NCBI RefSeq assembly: GCF_003050705.1
Contig: NZ_QAOG01000003.1
Location: forward strand, 62,001-126,000
DNA from: Sphingomonas aurantiaca
GTDB lineage: Bacteria; Pseudomonadota; Alphaproteobacteria; Sphingomonadales; Sphingomonadaceae
Length of the DNA stretch: 64,000 nt
Direction of reading: 5' to 3'
In this document: piece by piece, positions 37,019 through 46,400 of the stretch
How positions within the stretch are numbered: position 1 is the first letter of the stretch
How the letters are laid out: every line of letters starts with the position of its first letter
Notes under the pieces: generated by a model
Databases searched by the model: none
Seen by the model: the letters and a program-made list of their open reading frames with translations, nothing else
Told to the model about the DNA's origin: nothing
Position numbers and translations under genes: made by a program

Positions 37019-39634
37019 CTAGAACTGGCCACCGATGTTGAAGGTGATCAGCTTGCTGTCGTCCCCCGGCGCCTTGAGCAGCGCCTTGGCCAGATCGATC
37101 CGCAAGGGCCCGAACGGCGAGGTCCAGTTGACGCCGACTCCGACCGACAGCCGCGGGCTGGCGGTGTTGCCCGAATAGGTCTCCTTATAGGTGCCCAGCG
37201 AATAGGTGTAGGGCGTGCCGGTGTTGGTCGTGGTGCTCGAGCCCGCGGAATCCAGATACAGCAGCTCGCCCGACGTGTTGGTATATTGGCGCGTGCCCGC
37301 GACGCACGCGATCGAGGCGGTGTTGGCGGCGGCGCAGGTGTCGGTCAGCGCGGGTTTCTTGCCGCCGAAGACCGCGCCGACATCCAGGTAGATCGACGGA
37401 CGAAGACCCAGTTCGCGCGCGCCTGCGCCGAGCGGCAGTTCGAGCTCGAGCCGCGCCTGGTAATAGGTCGTGCCGCCCAGCGCGGTCTGGGTGTTCGAGC
37501 TGTTCGTGCTCGACAGCGTCGCAGGGACGGTCGACGTGTCGTAATAGGTCCGCGTCACGCGCGGGCCGACGCCGCGAATGTCGAAGCCGCGCATCTGCGG
37601 GTCGCCGAGATAGAAGCGGTCGGTCAGCCGGACGTCCTGCCCCAGCCCCTTGATATAGCCGCCTTCGGCATGCGCCGACAGGATGAAGCTCGACCCGAGG
37701 TTCATGTATTTGGTGTAGTTGGCGGTGCTGCGGATATATTTCGTGTCGCCGCCCAGGCCGGCGAAATCCTGGCTGATGCTCAGCTTGCTGCCCTTGGTCG
37801 GGCGCATCCGGCTGTTGGTATTGTCGAACACCAGCGAATAGCCGATCGACGAGGTCCAGCGATTGCCGACCGCGTCGCACAGATACGCGCCGGCGATCGC
37901 GGGGTCGCACGCGCCGTTGGTGTAATAGGTGTCCTCGTCGAGCGTGACCTGGTCATAGGACAGGCCGTAGCGCGCGGTGGCGGACCAATATTCGGTGAGC
38001 GGCACCGCCGCGCGGATCTGGAAGCCGGTCGAGACCTGTTCGTAGGTGGTGTCGTTGGTGTCGCCGGTCGTGCTGTACGAGCTGTAGTCGCGGCGGAAGA
38101 TATCGCCGCCGAGCGCGACGTTGGTGTCGAACATATACGGCTCGGTAAAGCCCAGGCTGACCGATTTGGAATAGCTCGACAGGCTGGCATTGGCGCGCAG
38201 CTCCTGGCCCATGCCGCGGAAATTGCGCTGCGTGATGCTGGCCGAGGCGATGAAGCTTTCGAGGCTCGAATAGCCCGCCGACAGCTGCAGCTCGCCGCTC
38301 GATTTCTCCTCCAGGTTGGTCTCGAGGATCACGCGGTCGGGCGCCGAGCCCGGCAGCTGCTTGATCGTCATCTTGTCCTGGAAATAGCCGAGCGAGTTGA
38401 TCCGGTCCTCCGACCGCTTGACCTGGAAGCTGTTGAAGGCGTCGCCCTCGGCCAAGCGGATCTCGCGGCGGACGACCTTGTCCTTGGTCTGCGTGTTGCC
38501 GTTGATCTCGACGCGCTCGACATAGGTCCGCTTGGCTTCGGCGATGTTGAAGTTGATCCCCATCGTCAGCGTGTCGGCGTCCTTCTGGAACTCCGGGTTC
38601 ACTTCGGAAAAGGCATAGCCGAACAGGCCCGCGGTCTGGCTGAGAGTGTCGACCGAATCCTCGACGAGCTTGGCATTGTACCAGTCGCCCTTCTTGAGCG
38701 GCAGCGTGGCCGCGAGCTTCTTGCTGTCGAAGTCGCGGATCTGGCTGTCGACGCTGACGTCGCCGAATTTGTAGCGTTTCCCCTCCTCGACCACATAGGT
38801 GATGATGAAGTCCTTCTTGTCGGGCGTCAGTTCGGCGACGGCGGAGGTCACGCGGAAATCGGCATAGCCTTGCGTCAGATAGAATTGCCGCAGCTTCTGC
38901 TGGTCGTAGCTGAGGCGGTCCTGGTCATAGCTGGTCGCTGACGACAACAGGCGGCTCAGGCGCGCCTGCTTGGTCGCCATCTGCGCGCGGATCTGGCTTT
39001 CCGAAAACACGGTGTTGCCGAGGATGTTGATCTGGCGGACCTTGGACTTGGGACCCTCGCTGACGACGAACACGACATCGACCCGGTTCTGGTCGAGCGT
39101 CACCATCTTCGGGTCGATGACCGCGGCGAACCGGCCCTGGCGGCGATAGAGTTCGAGGATCCGCGCGATATCCTGGCGGACCGCGGTGCGCGTGAAGATC
39201 TGGCGCGGGGCGAGTTTGATCTCTTTCGTGATCTTGTCGCTCTTCAGCGCCTTGTTGCCCTCGATCAGGATGCGGTTGATGATCGGGTTCTCGCGCACGC
39301 GCAGCACGATGTTGCCGTCCGCGACACCCGCGATCGAATAATCGGCGAACAGGTCGCTGGCCTGCAAATCCTTGAGCGCCTGGTCGAGCGTCTCGGTGGT
39401 ATAGGGCTTGCCGACGCGCAGCTTGGTGTAGCTCAGGACGGTTTCCGCCTCGATCCGCTGCGCGCCCTCGACCCGGAGCGTCTTGATCGTGCGGCCGACG
39501 GGCAGGGGGGCCGGGGCGGTAGACCCGAGGGGCTGCCCGGGGGGCGGTCCGGGGGTCTGGGCGGCAGCGACCGGCGTCGCCAGTGTTCCAGCCATGGCCA
39601 AGGCCAGGGAACCGGCGCCTAAATCGAACATCAT
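37019..39634 (-). CDS. bamA: Outer-membrane protein assembly factor BamA
   Basis: BamA (Omp85) inserts beta-barrel proteins into the outer membrane. The start is one of two adjacent ATGs (39634, 39631), giving 871 residues with a signal peptide ending VAAAQT. POTRA-type units follow (TIKTLRVEGAQRIEAETVLSY, NRILIEGNKALKSDKI, VRQINILGNTVFSESQIRAQ, KFGDVSVDSQIRDFD, YVERVEINGNTQTKDKVVRREIRL). The barrel follows, with FYLGDPQMRGFDIRGVGPR (the RGF lid motif) and a C-terminal strand ending NIGGQF. The lipid A or lipoprotein genes that usually flank bamA are absent here, so a lone locus or paralogue is possible. Divergent from the small gene at 39888. Confidence 0.93.
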   Translation of the reverse strand: MMFDLGAGSLALAMAGTLATPVAAAQTPGPPPGQPLGSTAPAPLPVGRTIKTLRVEGAQRIEAETVLSYTKLRVGKPYTTETLDQALKDLQASDLFADYSIAGVADGNIVLRVRENPIINRILIEGNKALKSDKITKEIKLAPRQIFTRTAVRQDIARILELYRRQGRFAAVIDPKMVTLDQNRVDVVFVVSEGPKSKVRQINILGNTVFSESQIRAQMATKQARLSRLLSSATSYDQDRLSYDQQKLRQFYLTQGYADFRVTSAVAELTPDKKDFIITYVVEEGKRYKFGDVSVDSQIRDFDSKKLAATLPLKKGDWYNAKLVEDSVDTLSQTAGLFGYAFSEVNPEFQKDADTLTMGINFNIAEAKRTYVERVEINGNTQTKDKVVRREIRLAEGDAFNSFQVKRSEDRINSLGYFQDKMTIKQLPGSAPDRVILETNLEEKSSGELQLSAGYSSLESFIASASITQRNFRGMGQELRANASLSSYSKSVSLGFTEPYMFDTNVALGGDIFRRDYSSYSTTGDTNDTTYEQVSTGFQIRAAVPLTEYWSATARYGLSYDQVTLDEDTYYTNGACDPAIAGAYLCDAVGNRWTSSIGYSLVFDNTNSRMRPTKGSKLSISQDFAGLGGDTKYIRSTANYTKYMNLGSSFILSAHAEGGYIKGLGQDVRLTDRFYLGDPQMRGFDIRGVGPRVTRTYYDTSTVPATLSSTNSSNTQTALGGTTYYQARLELELPLGAGARELGLRPSIYLDVGAVFGGKKPALTDTCAAANTASIACVAGTRQYTNTSGELLYLDSAGSSTTTNTGTPYTYSLGTYKETYSGNTASPRLSVGVGVNWTSPFGPLRIDLAKALLKAPGDDSKLITFNIGGQF

Positions 39635-39887
39635 GCCTGCGTCTCCGGGAGTGAGCCGCGGCGCTATGGGGAGCATGTTTCCCCGGGATGTTCCCGTGTT
39701 TCGCCAGATCGCAGGCGTGCAACATATCGCCTCGGCCACGCCGCGGCCGCCGCCCGTCCGGCCCGCCGGAACGCGCATATGTCGCCGTCGTGTCACGGAT
39801 CGCCCGCGGGGACATTTCCAGGACATTCCCGCGCCCTAGCTACTGCCCCGCAGGCCGCTGCCGCGCCTGCTTCAGGAAAGGCCGATC

Positions 39888-40214
39888 ATGCGCGTTGCCA
39901 TCAAGGGTGTATCCGCACCCGACCCCATCCGTCCCGCCGCCTCGCCGCCGATCGTCGACAATCCCTTCGCGCCCGAAATCTTCGCGACCGGGTTCGCCGG
40001 GCTGGCGAATTTGAGCGGCGTGATCGTGCTGACGCTGGAGAGCGCGCGCTGCGACCATACCCGCCAGCCGCCGGGCATCGACCGTGTCGTCGTCGGCCGG
40101 ATCGCGCTCACCAGCAGCGCCGCGCAGGATCTGGTCGCGGGGCTCAACCAGTTCCTCGAACAGCAGGGGTTGAGCCCGTCCAAGGCGATCGCCGGCGGGG
40201 CGACGTTCCAGTGA
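39888..40214 (+). CDS. Unrecognised small soluble protein
   Basis: A 108-residue protein preceded by AGGAAAGG at RBS distance. An N-terminal Pro/Ala-rich part (PDPIRPAASPPIVDNPFAPEIF) leads to a compact beta-alpha domain (VIVLTLESARCDHTRQPPGIDRVVVGRIALTSSAAQDLVAGLNQFLEQQGLSP). The SSAAQDLVAGLNQFLEQQGLSP end resembles small DUF3467-like proteins, but I cannot confirm this. Divergent from bamA over 253 bases that hold no recognisable motif. Confidence 0.6.
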   Translation: MRVAIKGVSAPDPIRPAASPPIVDNPFAPEIFATGFAGLANLSGVIVLTLESARCDHTRQPPGIDRVVVGRIALTSSAAQDLVAGLNQFLEQQGLSPSKAIAGGATFQ

Positions 40215-40608
40215 GCGGGGCGCCAGTGAGCGGGGCGGACTATCCCTCGATCTGCCGGACAGTCCGGTTCGATGCCGTCGCGCGGCCCGGCCAGGCGATC
40301 GCCAAACGCGCGCGCTGGAGCATACAGCCCCTGTCGGATGTCCGGCCCCGGCGTCTGGTCGTCGCGAAGAGTGTGGGCTGGTCCGCCATCCGTTACAATC
40401 TTGTAACAACTGTAACGGTATGACAGTTTGATGAAAGGGCATGAATAGAACCGTGTTCGCAAGACGACACCCGGCGGCCTAATCCGGCGAACACTGGAAC
40501 ACCGCTTGTCGCGCGGGAAATCGCATCGCAAACCTGAGTGGCGGACCTTATCCGTACCCCACAACATCTGCCGCGGCGGTCAAGGATCGCGGTTCAGGGA
40601 GTATATTC
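40215..40608. other. 394-bp leader region before the TonB receptor gene
   Basis: No gene is visible. The distal half is GC-rich and low in features. At 40392-40407 lies a perfect 7-2-7 palindrome (see separate entry), followed by aactgtaacggtatgacagt. The receptor ATG is preceded by ggttcagggag at RBS distance. Confidence 0.6.
40392..40407. promoter_or_regulatory. Palindromic candidate operator before TonB receptor gene
   Basis: GTTACAA-TC-TTGTAAC is a perfect 7-bp inverted repeat, followed by a second TGTAAC at 40411-40416. It lies about 200 bases upstream of the receptor start in otherwise plain sequence. The regulator is unknown. Confidence 0.4.
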
Positions 40609-43464
40609 ATGCGTCTCGATTTCCGCGCACGCCTTTTGGCGTCCTCTCTACTGTTGGGTATCGCCGGTCCGGCCTGGGCCCAAACTGCTGACACGACGCC
40701 GGCCGAGCCCGCCGCACCCGCATCGGCCGTTGCGCCCGACGCCGCGGGTCAGGCCGAGCCCGCCGACGGCGACACGATCGTCGTGACCGGTTCGCGGCTT
40801 GGCGGCGAAAGCCTCAGGCAGGCCTCGCCGATCTCGGTCGTCAGCGCCAAGGAGATCGCGCTGTCGGGCCAGATCAACGTCGAGAGCGTCCTGAAGGACC
40901 TGCCGCAGCTGATCCCCAGCACCACCGCGGCCTCGAACAACCCCGGCGGCGGCGTCGCGACCGCGGATCTGCGCGGGCTCGGGTCGACGCGCACGCTCGT
41001 GCTCGTCAACAACCGCCGGTACGTCGCATATGATTCGAACCAGGTCGTCGATCTGAACACCATCCCCGCCGCGCTGATCGAGCGCGTCGACATCGTCACC
41101 GGCGGCCGCTCGGCGGTCTATGGTTCGGATGCGATCTCGGGCGTCGTCAACTTCGTGATGAAGAAGGACTTCAGCGGCGTCGCGGCGGGGGCGAACTACC
41201 GCATCAACGAGGCGGGCGACGGCGGCACCTTCAACGGCAACCTGCTGATCGGCGGCAATTTCGAGGACGGCCGCGGCAATGCGACGATCTATTTCGATTA
41301 TACCAAGCGTAACGGCATCCTTCAGTCTGCGCGCGATTATTCGCGGCAGGCGCTGGTCGACGATGGTGCGGGCGGGCTGATCGCCGGCGGTTCGGGCTCG
41401 ATCGAGGGCACGCGGTTCGCGCTCGGCGGCGTCAACCGCAAGTTCGAGACCGACGGCAGCTACACGCCGTACAATGCGTCGACCGACGCGTATAACTACG
41501 CCCCGTCCAACTATCTCCAGGTCCCGCAGCAGCGGTTCCTGATGAGCGCGCAGACGCATTACGAGGTCAGCCCCGCGCTGAACGTGTATGCCGAGGGCCA
41601 GCTCATCAACAACCGCGTGAAGAACCAGCTCGCGCCGACGCCGTTCACCGGATCGGTCGCGCTCGACGTGGACTCGTCGTTCCTGTCGCCCAGTTCGCAG
41701 GCGCTGCTCCGCAGCCGCGATACCGACGGCGACGGCTATGTCACCTCGACGATCTACCGCCGCCTGACCGAAGTCGGCGCGCGCGTGTCGAGCCTCGACA
41801 ACACCGCCTATCGCGCGGTGCTCGGCGCCAATGGCGATATCGGCGGCGGCTGGAACTACGACGCCTATTACAGCTATGCGCGCACCCGATCGACCGAGAC
41901 GCAGTCGGGCAACGTGTCGCGCAGCCGCGTGCTGCAGGCGCTGCGCACGACCTATGATGCGAGCGGCAACCTGGTCTGCTCGGATACCAGCAACGGGTGC
42001 GTGCCGCTCAACATCTTCGGCGCGGGCAACATCAGCGCGGCAGCGGCCGATTTCATCACCATCCCCGCGCAGAACACCAGCACGATCAGCGAGCAGGTCG
42101 CCAGCGCGTCGATCTCGAACCGCAACCTGTTCGATCTGGGTGCAGGCCCGGTCGGCATCGTGTTCGGTACCGAATATCGCCGCGAACATGGCAGCTACAA
42201 TCCCGACTTCGCGCTGTCGTCGGGCGACGTCGTCGGCTTCAACGCGGGCGAGGGGCTGAGCGGCGGCTATGACGTCAAGGAAGCCTATACCGAGCTCGCG
42301 GTCCCGCTGCTGGCGAACATCCCGCTGATCAAGAAGCTCGAAGTGAATGGCGCCTATCGCTATTCCTATTATTCGACCGCGGCGAAGTCGGTGAACACCT
42401 ATTCGGGTGGCGTGGTCTGGTCGCTGATCGACGACCTGTCGCTGCGCGGCCAGTATTCGCGGGCCGTCCGCGCACCGACCGTGTCCGATCTCTACAGCGG
42501 CTCGTCGCAGGATTTCCCGGCGGCAACCGATCCGTGCACGACCGCGGTCGCGGTGACGAACACCAACCTCAACGCAAGCTGCGTGTCGACGGGCGTCCCG
42601 GCGTCGTTGATCGGTACCGCCTATGACGGTGGCAGCACGCAGATCCAGACGGTCAACGGCGGCAACCCCGCGCTGCGCGAGGAAACCTCCGATACCTATA
42701 CGGGCGGCATCGTCCTGCAGCCGCGCTTCCTGCCGCGCTTCTCGCTGACGGTGGATTACTACAAGATCAAGATCGCCAACTATATCTCGACGGTCGGCAC
42801 CACCAACCTGATCCGCGCCTGCTACGGCGATGCGGACAATGGGTATACGCCGTACAACGCCAGCTATTGCTCGTCGCTGCCGCGCGATTCCAACAGCTAT
42901 GCGATCACCGATGCGGTCAACACGCTGGCCAATACCGGCGGCGTCACCACCCGCGGCGTCGATTTCGAGGCGCGCTACGGCCTGCCACTCGGCTTCGGTG
43001 CGTTCGGTGCGGAGAGCAGCAAGCTCGATTTCCGAGTCAGCGGAACCCGGTTGATCGCGTTCAACTACAACCCGCTTGCCGCGATTTCCGATCTGACGAT
43101 CAACTGCGCGGGCAAGTTCGGCCAGACCTGCGGCAACCCCTATGCGAAGTGGCGGCTGTCGTCGCGGACGACCTATTCGACCGGTCCGGTGACCGTGTCG
43201 GTGCTCTATCGCTATCTCTCGCCGGTGAAGGACGACGACAGCGGTACGGTCTATGCGGTCGAGCGGATCAAGGCGTATCACTATTTCGACCTGACCGCGG
43301 CGTTCGACATCAAGCCGGGCTTCACCTGGTCGGTCGGCGTCAACAACATCTTCGACAAGCAGCCGCCGATCATGGGTGACAACCAGCAGCAGGCGAACAC
43401 CTATCCGTCGACCTACGACCCGTATGGCCGGGCGTTCTTCGTCAGCACGAACGTCAAGTTCTAG
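40609..43464 (+). CDS. TonB-dependent outer-membrane receptor (large, Oar/CirA-like)
   Basis: A 951-residue receptor with signal peptide 1-24 (...GIAGPAWAQ), an Ala/Pro linker and the TonB box-like DTIVVTGSRL. The plug follows (DLRGLGSTRTLVLVNNRRY, DVVDLNTIPAALIERVDIVTGGRSAVYGSDAISGVVNFVMKKDF) and then the barrel, ending NVKF. This plug style (SAVYGSDAISGVVNFVMK) is typical of sphingomonad and Xanthomonas receptors for sugars, peptides or nonferric compounds; the ligand is not predictable. The neighbouring genes give no clear hint, and it converges on a second receptor gene across a strong terminator. Confidence 0.92.
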   Translation: MRLDFRARLLASSLLLGIAGPAWAQTADTTPAEPAAPASAVAPDAAGQAEPADGDTIVVTGSRLGGESLRQASPISVVSAKEIALSGQINVESVLKDLPQLIPSTTAASNNPGGGVATADLRGLGSTRTLVLVNNRRYVAYDSNQVVDLNTIPAALIERVDIVTGGRSAVYGSDAISGVVNFVMKKDFSGVAAGANYRINEAGDGGTFNGNLLIGGNFEDGRGNATIYFDYTKRNGILQSARDYSRQALVDDGAGGLIAGGSGSIEGTRFALGGVNRKFETDGSYTPYNASTDAYNYAPSNYLQVPQQRFLMSAQTHYEVSPALNVYAEGQLINNRVKNQLAPTPFTGSVALDVDSSFLSPSSQALLRSRDTDGDGYVTSTIYRRLTEVGARVSSLDNTAYRAVLGANGDIGGGWNYDAYYSYARTRSTETQSGNVSRSRVLQALRTTYDASGNLVCSDTSNGCVPLNIFGAGNISAAAADFITIPAQNTSTISEQVASASISNRNLFDLGAGPVGIVFGTEYRREHGSYNPDFALSSGDVVGFNAGEGLSGGYDVKEAYTELAVPLLANIPLIKKLEVNGAYRYSYYSTAAKSVNTYSGGVVWSLIDDLSLRGQYSRAVRAPTVSDLYSGSSQDFPAATDPCTTAVAVTNTNLNASCVSTGVPASLIGTAYDGGSTQIQTVNGGNPALREETSDTYTGGIVLQPRFLPRFSLTVDYYKIKIANYISTVGTTNLIRACYGDADNGYTPYNASYCSSLPRDSNSYAITDAVNTLANTGGVTTRGVDFEARYGLPLGFGAFGAESSKLDFRVSGTRLIAFNYNPLAAISDLTINCAGKFGQTCGNPYAKWRLSSRTTYSTGPVTVSVLYRYLSPVKDDDSGTVYAVERIKAYHYFDLTAAFDIKPGFTWSVGVNNIFDKQPPIMGDNQQQANTYPSTYDPYGRAFFVSTNVKF

Positions 43465-43474
43465 GCGAACCCGT

Positions 43475-43500
43475 CCCCCTCCCCACGCAAGGGGAGGGGG
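43475..43500. terminator. Hairpin after the plus-strand TonB receptor gene
   Basis: ccccctcccc and ggggaggggg pair perfectly around acgcaa, 11 bases after the stop of the receptor gene. The arm belongs to the G-rich hairpin family seen elsewhere in the window. Confidence 0.5.
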
Positions 43501-43512
43501 CAGCGCCGGTCG

Positions 43513-43557
43513 GCATGAAAAAGGGCGGGGTGGTCACCACCCCGCCCTTTTTCATGC
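43513..43557. terminator. Very strong bidirectional terminator between convergent TonB receptor genes
   Basis: A 22-bp perfect inverted repeat (gcatgaaaaagggcggggtggt / accaccccgccctttttcatgc) around a single base. On either strand it gives a GC stem followed by T residues, as expected for an intrinsic terminator serving both genes. Confidence 0.9.
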
Positions 43558-43612
43558 GCCGCCTTATCGAAGGCCGCCCCGTCATCCCGCAGGACGACGG
43601 GGCGGTCTCTGG

Positions 43613-46177
43613 TCAGAACTCGAAGTGGACCGAGCCGATCACGGTGCGCGGGGCACCGAACGTGTAGCGCGTCGTGCTCGCCGACGAGGTGCCCGTGCTC
43701 AGATTGCCGAAATAGCGTTCGTTGAACAGGTTCGAGACGTTCAGCTGGAAGAACGTCTTGTCGAGCCCGGCAAACGCCAGGTCGAACCGCGCGTCGAGAT
43801 CGACCGTGGTATAGCCCGCCGCGATCAGGTCGTTGACGTCGGTGACGTAGCGCTTGCCGACATGCTTGACCTGTGCGCCGATCGAAACCGGATCGAACGA
43901 TGCCTGGACTCGGCCGCCATATTGCCATTTCGGCGTTTCGACGACGAACTTGCCCGCGGTCGCCGCGGTGATCGCGCCGGTGGTCGGGTCGACCGCATCG
44001 TCCTGCAGCTTGGCGTCGATGTACGAGGCGAACCCGTAGAGCGAGACGTTGCGGATCGGGGTGATGCCGAGGCTCGCGTCGACGCCCTTGCTCTTGACCG
44101 TGCCGACGTTGCGATCGGTGGTCAGCGTGCCGCCGCCCTCGAGCGTGGTCAGCGTCGAGATGATGCGGTTGTCGTAATGGATGTACCAGCCGGCGAGCTG
44201 CGCCTGGATCAGCCGCGACGAATAGCGCAGGCCGAGATCGAACGAGTCGGTCTTCTCGGGCTTCACCTCGTTCACCGGCGCGATCTTCACGTCGTCGAAC
44301 GCATAGAGATTGTCGGTGCGCGGTGCCGAAAAGCCCTTGGCGTAGCTGGCGAAGATGCTCGCGTTCGGGGTGAAGGCATAGGTCAGCCCGACGTTCGGCA
44401 GCACCGCGTTGTACGACTTGATGCGGTTCTTGTACGGCGCGCCATAGGTGGCGGTGGTCGGGTTGGCGGCAACCTGCGCGGCGGTCTGCGAGGTGCAATA
44501 GCCGTCGCTCGAATTGCCGGGGATCGTGTAGCAATAGTTGGTCAGGTTGCGGCGGAAGAACGGCGCGCGCAGGCCGAGCGTCAGTTTGAGCGCATCCCCG
44601 AAATACGACCCGCGATACTCGCCCGAGACCTGGTGGAGGATCGCATAGGACAGGCGGTTGCGCTTGTTGACCACGTTGCCCGCGGCATCGAGGATCGCCG
44701 AGCTGCCCTCGCCGTCGAGCGCGCTGAACACGTCGTACGGATTGCCGGTCGAGTCGAGCTGGCTTGCCTCGCCGGTCTGGCGGTGGCGCGCGCGGTCCCA
44801 GGTATAGGCGAAGCGGACCGCATTGTCGGCGTCGATGTCATAGCGCAGCCCGGCGATCGCGGTGAAACGCTGCGTGCGCGTGTTCGACGGGAAATAGGCG
44901 CGGACGTAGTCGAGCGTGTCGCCATCGCCGTTGATGTCGACGCCCGCCGCAGTGCCGGCACCCAATCGCTGGAGCTGATAGGTGTAGACGCTGGTCGCCG
45001 CCGCCGTGCCAGCGCTGTTGGTCGCGTTGGCGTTGCTCTCGGCGAAGACCGCGGAGCCGCCGCCATTGGCGCGCGTGAAGCTGTACGCACCGTCGAACGT
45101 GAAGACGAGCTTCTCGCTCAGCGTGTAGCGCGAATTGATCCGGAAATTGCCGGTGTTCGACGGGTTGATCGCCGTCCCCGAAGCATTCCCGCACGACGAC
45201 CGGTCGTTCTGGCTGGTGCCGTTGACGCCGCTCGCCGAGGGCAGCGAACAGCTCTGGTCGTACAGATAGGCGTTCGACGTGTCGTCGAAGACCGCGTCAT
45301 ACTGGGCCTTGTTCAGGTCGAGCGTGTACGGCGTGTCGGCACTCACCCCGGTCGACGGCACGACCGACGCGCCCAGCTTGGTGCGGATATTGGCCAGGGT
45401 CGGGTTGCTGTACGAGCTGTTGCGGTTCTGGTTGTAGTTCGCGCCGAACGCGATGAAATCGCCCTTGCTGCCGATCGGCTGGTAGAGCTTGGCGTTATAT
45501 TGCTGGCGGTTGATCTCGCCCGATCCGCGGAACTGGTCGTAGCGCTGCTCGCTGGCGGAGACCCAGGCCTTGGTGCCGAACGAGGTGAACACGCCGGTAT
45601 CGATCTTGGCGAAGACGCGGTTCATGTCGTTGGTGCCGTGCGAATAGGCGACGGTCGCGCCCAGCTTGTCCTTCGGCATCACCGACCGGTAGTTCACCGT
45701 GCCGCCCGACGCGCTCGCGGTCGGCGAATCGACATCGGTCGCGCCGAAGTTGACGTTGACCTGCTCGATCAGCTCGGGGTCGAGCTGCTGGTTCGAATAG
45801 ATCGCGTAATTGCCCGAATCGTTGAGCGGAATGCCGTCGAACGTCAGCGAGATGCGATTGCCGTCGAACCCGCGGATGCGCAGCTGGCCACCCGAGCCGC
45901 CGTAAGGATCGCTGTTGGTGAAGTTGACGCCGGGCACCAGGTTGATCGTGTCGAGGATCGTCTGGCCGGGCGTGCGACGCTCGATCAGTTCCTGAGTCAG
46001 CACCGCCTTGGCCTTGGGCGTGTCGGGCGTCTGGATCCCGTTGACGTCGGGCTTGGCCCGCGACCCGCTGACGACGATATCCGATTCCGCGTCGACCGTG
46101 CCGGTCGACTGCGCCTGTGCCATCGCGGGCAGGATCAGCGCCGCGAGCGCCGCGCCGCAGAATAAAGTCTTACGCAT
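43613..46177 (-). CDS. TonB-dependent outer-membrane receptor
   Basis: An 854-residue receptor. Signal peptide 1-23 (MRKTLFCGAALAALILPAMAQAQ) precedes the TonB-box region ESDIVVSGSRAK. The plug (LIERRTPGQTILDTINLVPGVNFTNSDPYGGSGGQLRIRGFDGNRISLTFDGIPLNDSGNYAIY) leads to a barrel ending VIGSVHFEF. The ligand is unknown. It lies on the same strand as the GlcNAc operon, 223 bases after nagE, so readthrough is possible. Its leader can form an elaborate hairpin ending 15 bases before the ATG, and AAAGGGG is the ribosome binding site between. Confidence 0.92.
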   Translation of the reverse strand: MRKTLFCGAALAALILPAMAQAQSTGTVDAESDIVVSGSRAKPDVNGIQTPDTPKAKAVLTQELIERRTPGQTILDTINLVPGVNFTNSDPYGGSGGQLRIRGFDGNRISLTFDGIPLNDSGNYAIYSNQQLDPELIEQVNVNFGATDVDSPTASASGGTVNYRSVMPKDKLGATVAYSHGTNDMNRVFAKIDTGVFTSFGTKAWVSASEQRYDQFRGSGEINRQQYNAKLYQPIGSKGDFIAFGANYNQNRNSSYSNPTLANIRTKLGASVVPSTGVSADTPYTLDLNKAQYDAVFDDTSNAYLYDQSCSLPSASGVNGTSQNDRSSCGNASGTAINPSNTGNFRINSRYTLSEKLVFTFDGAYSFTRANGGGSAVFAESNANATNSAGTAAATSVYTYQLQRLGAGTAAGVDINGDGDTLDYVRAYFPSNTRTQRFTAIAGLRYDIDADNAVRFAYTWDRARHRQTGEASQLDSTGNPYDVFSALDGEGSSAILDAAGNVVNKRNRLSYAILHQVSGEYRGSYFGDALKLTLGLRAPFFRRNLTNYCYTIPGNSSDGYCTSQTAAQVAANPTTATYGAPYKNRIKSYNAVLPNVGLTYAFTPNASIFASYAKGFSAPRTDNLYAFDDVKIAPVNEVKPEKTDSFDLGLRYSSRLIQAQLAGWYIHYDNRIISTLTTLEGGGTLTTDRNVGTVKSKGVDASLGITPIRNVSLYGFASYIDAKLQDDAVDPTTGAITAATAGKFVVETPKWQYGGRVQASFDPVSIGAQVKHVGKRYVTDVNDLIAAGYTTVDLDARFDLAFAGLDKTFFQLNVSNLFNERYFGNLSTGTSSASTTRYTFGAPRTVIGSVHFEF

Positions 46178-46192
46178 CTAAACCCCTTTGAA

Positions 46193-46240
46193 GATCGATC
46201 GACCTGCGATCCGCTGATTGCGGCCGCAGTCCGATCGATC
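46193..46240 (-). promoter_or_regulatory. Extended hairpin in the leader of the TonB receptor gene
   Basis: On either strand the element pairs GATCGATCG with CGATCGATC, then CTGCG with CGCAG after a 2-nt internal loop, then CCGC with GCGG around TGATT. It ends 15 bases before the ATG, immediately ahead of the AAAGGGG ribosome binding site, so it may be an RNA leader element or a palindromic operator. Confidence 0.5.
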
Positions 46241-46319
46241 CGATATGGAGCGAAGATGACAGTATAGGGTCTAAGATTATCCAGCGATGTTTTGCTGGAT
46301 CGTTGTTGTAGGGATGTCC

Positions 46320-46400
46320 CGGTATGTGTCCGATCGTGTCTCATATGTCAGGGCGTATTGCCGATTTACATGAAACATCTCGTATGTGTCCGGCTGTGTG
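46320..46400. repeat. Pair of direct repeats GTATGTGTCCG after nagE
   Basis: GTATGTGTCCG occurs at 46322-46332 and again at 46382-46392, each followed within a few bases by TGTGT/CGTGTC. They lie 60 bases apart in the AT-rich gap between nagE and the TonB receptor gene, the second one close to the nagE stop. Confidence 0.4.

Noticed and set aside
40392..40425. PhoB box from the TGTAAC direct repeats
   Set aside because: The spacing between TGTAAC copies is 9 bases, not the 11 expected of Pho boxes, and flanking matches are poor.
40648..43281. An 877-codon minus-strand open frame within the TonB receptor gene
   Set aside because: The translation has shadow-like composition (Arg/Ala/Asp/Val), while the plus strand has a full receptor with signal peptide, plug and barrel.
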